A DNA stretch of 64,000 nt from contig NAJO01000016.1 in NCBI GenBank assembly GCA_002077065.1, positions 496,001 through 560,000 of the forward strand, given 5' to 3'. The stretch's first letter is position 1. Each line of letters starts with the position of its first letter. A program made the translations under genes and the position numbers. This DNA comes from Cryoendolithus antarcticus (Eukaryota; Ascomycota; Dothideomycetes; Cladosporiales; Cladosporiaceae). The notes beneath the pieces were generated by a model. It worked only from the letters and a program-made list of their open reading frames with translations, searched no databases and was not told the origin of the DNA. Below are positions 63,733-64,000 of the stretch, piece by piece.

Positions 63733-64000
63733 CTAGGCGAGAAATCCACGCTGTTGCAGACCCAATAACGAGGCGTCGGCGAACTGAAGGCGTTTTCGAG
63801 TCTGATGAGCTTGGTAGCTGGTCATCAGAGGGCCCGATACCACAGCCCATGCTCTGTTCATCTGCTCTGTAATATCATGAAGATCAACATGCCCGAGTGA
63901 GAGCTCCTGTCGTAAGGTGCAGCAGCGAAATAACCAATCTTGCACATGCGGCTGCACCTTAGCGAGTACTGGGATAATCCTAGCGGGGCCGCACGGATCG
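63733..64000 (-). CDS. Unidentified ORF, cut by the right edge
   Basis: A minus-strand frame is open from the window edge to a stop at 63733 and encodes at least 88 residues (I-I-P-V-L-A-K-V-Q-P-H-V-Q-D-W-L-F, later I-T-E-Q-M-N-R-A-W). It is predicted helical, with balanced composition. The start and most of the protein lie outside the window. No family is recognised. Confidence 0.35.
   Translation of the reverse strand, partial: DPCGPARIIPVLAKVQPHVQDWLFRCCTLRQELSLGHVDLHDITEQMNRAWAVVSGPLMTSYQAHQTRKRLQFADASLLGLQQRGFLA

Noticed and set aside
1..64000. CRISPR arrays, bacterial operons, prophage or plasmid features
   Set aside because: None were seen. Introns, fusion enzymes and gene content are those of a nuclear fungal chromosome.

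Overview
The window is nuclear DNA of a filamentous ascomycete (Pezizomycotina). Evidence: protein genes carry short introns of about 49-75 nt with GT...AG ends and CTGAC/CTAAC-type branch sites close to the acceptor; the tryptophan enzyme is the fungal trifunctional TrpC type; and there are Zn2Cys6 regulators, a fungal Nup188, an Mbp1-type APSES factor and a nuclear tRNA-Leu(CAA) with an intron. A Dothideomycete fits the gene style, but the sequence alone does not prove the class. Nothing bacterial, viral or plasmid-like was seen. Most genes were rebuilt by joining exons across splice sites that keep frame, so their spans differ from any single open frame.

Layout. 0.2-5.1 kb is a small accessory block: a Zn2Cys6 regulator, a six-exon cytochrome P450 and a SAM methyltransferase, which looks like a secondary-metabolism mini-cluster without a backbone enzyme. 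5.5-6.1 kb holds a doubtful ORF with a duplicated motif. 6.6-10.6 kb is housekeeping: epsilon-COP, the ER SNARE Use1, a PP2A activator and the tRNA. 12.0-18.8 kb has a secreted, GPI-anchored globin-like protein with a Met-rich stalk, a saccharopine-dehydrogenase-like enzyme, an NmrA-like protein and a fungal transcription factor without a zinc cluster. 20.6-21.9 kb is a subtilisin gene interrupted by stops. 22.1-28.9 kb is a decayed tandem duplication of about 3.1 kb in which the two copies have each kept a different gene.

29.4-42.6 kb is a dense conserved core: NUP188, NDUFB7 (complex I), a BRCT protein, TrpC and Mbp1, the last two divergent over a spacer with MCB-like boxes. 43.2-48.9 kb has a disrupted membrane or secreted protein, a VOC dioxygenase, a small conserved protein, an Ada-type repair regulator lacking its alkyltransferase active site, and a flavin-reductase-like protein. 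50.2-51.1 kb holds two tandem copies of a short unknown ORF. 52.3-54.6 kb is a GH31 glycosidase with four in-frame stops. 55.1-62.1 kb returns to conserved genes: a BAR-SH3 protein, glutathione peroxidase with a GC-AG intron, an aldo/keto reductase and a DMT transporter. The right edge cuts an unidentified ORF.

Main points for follow-up: the GPI-anchored globin-like protein, the complementary decay of the 3.1 kb duplication, the two hydrolase genes broken mostly by stop codons, the possible Mbp1 autoregulation, and the Ada protein that stops where its catalytic domain should begin.
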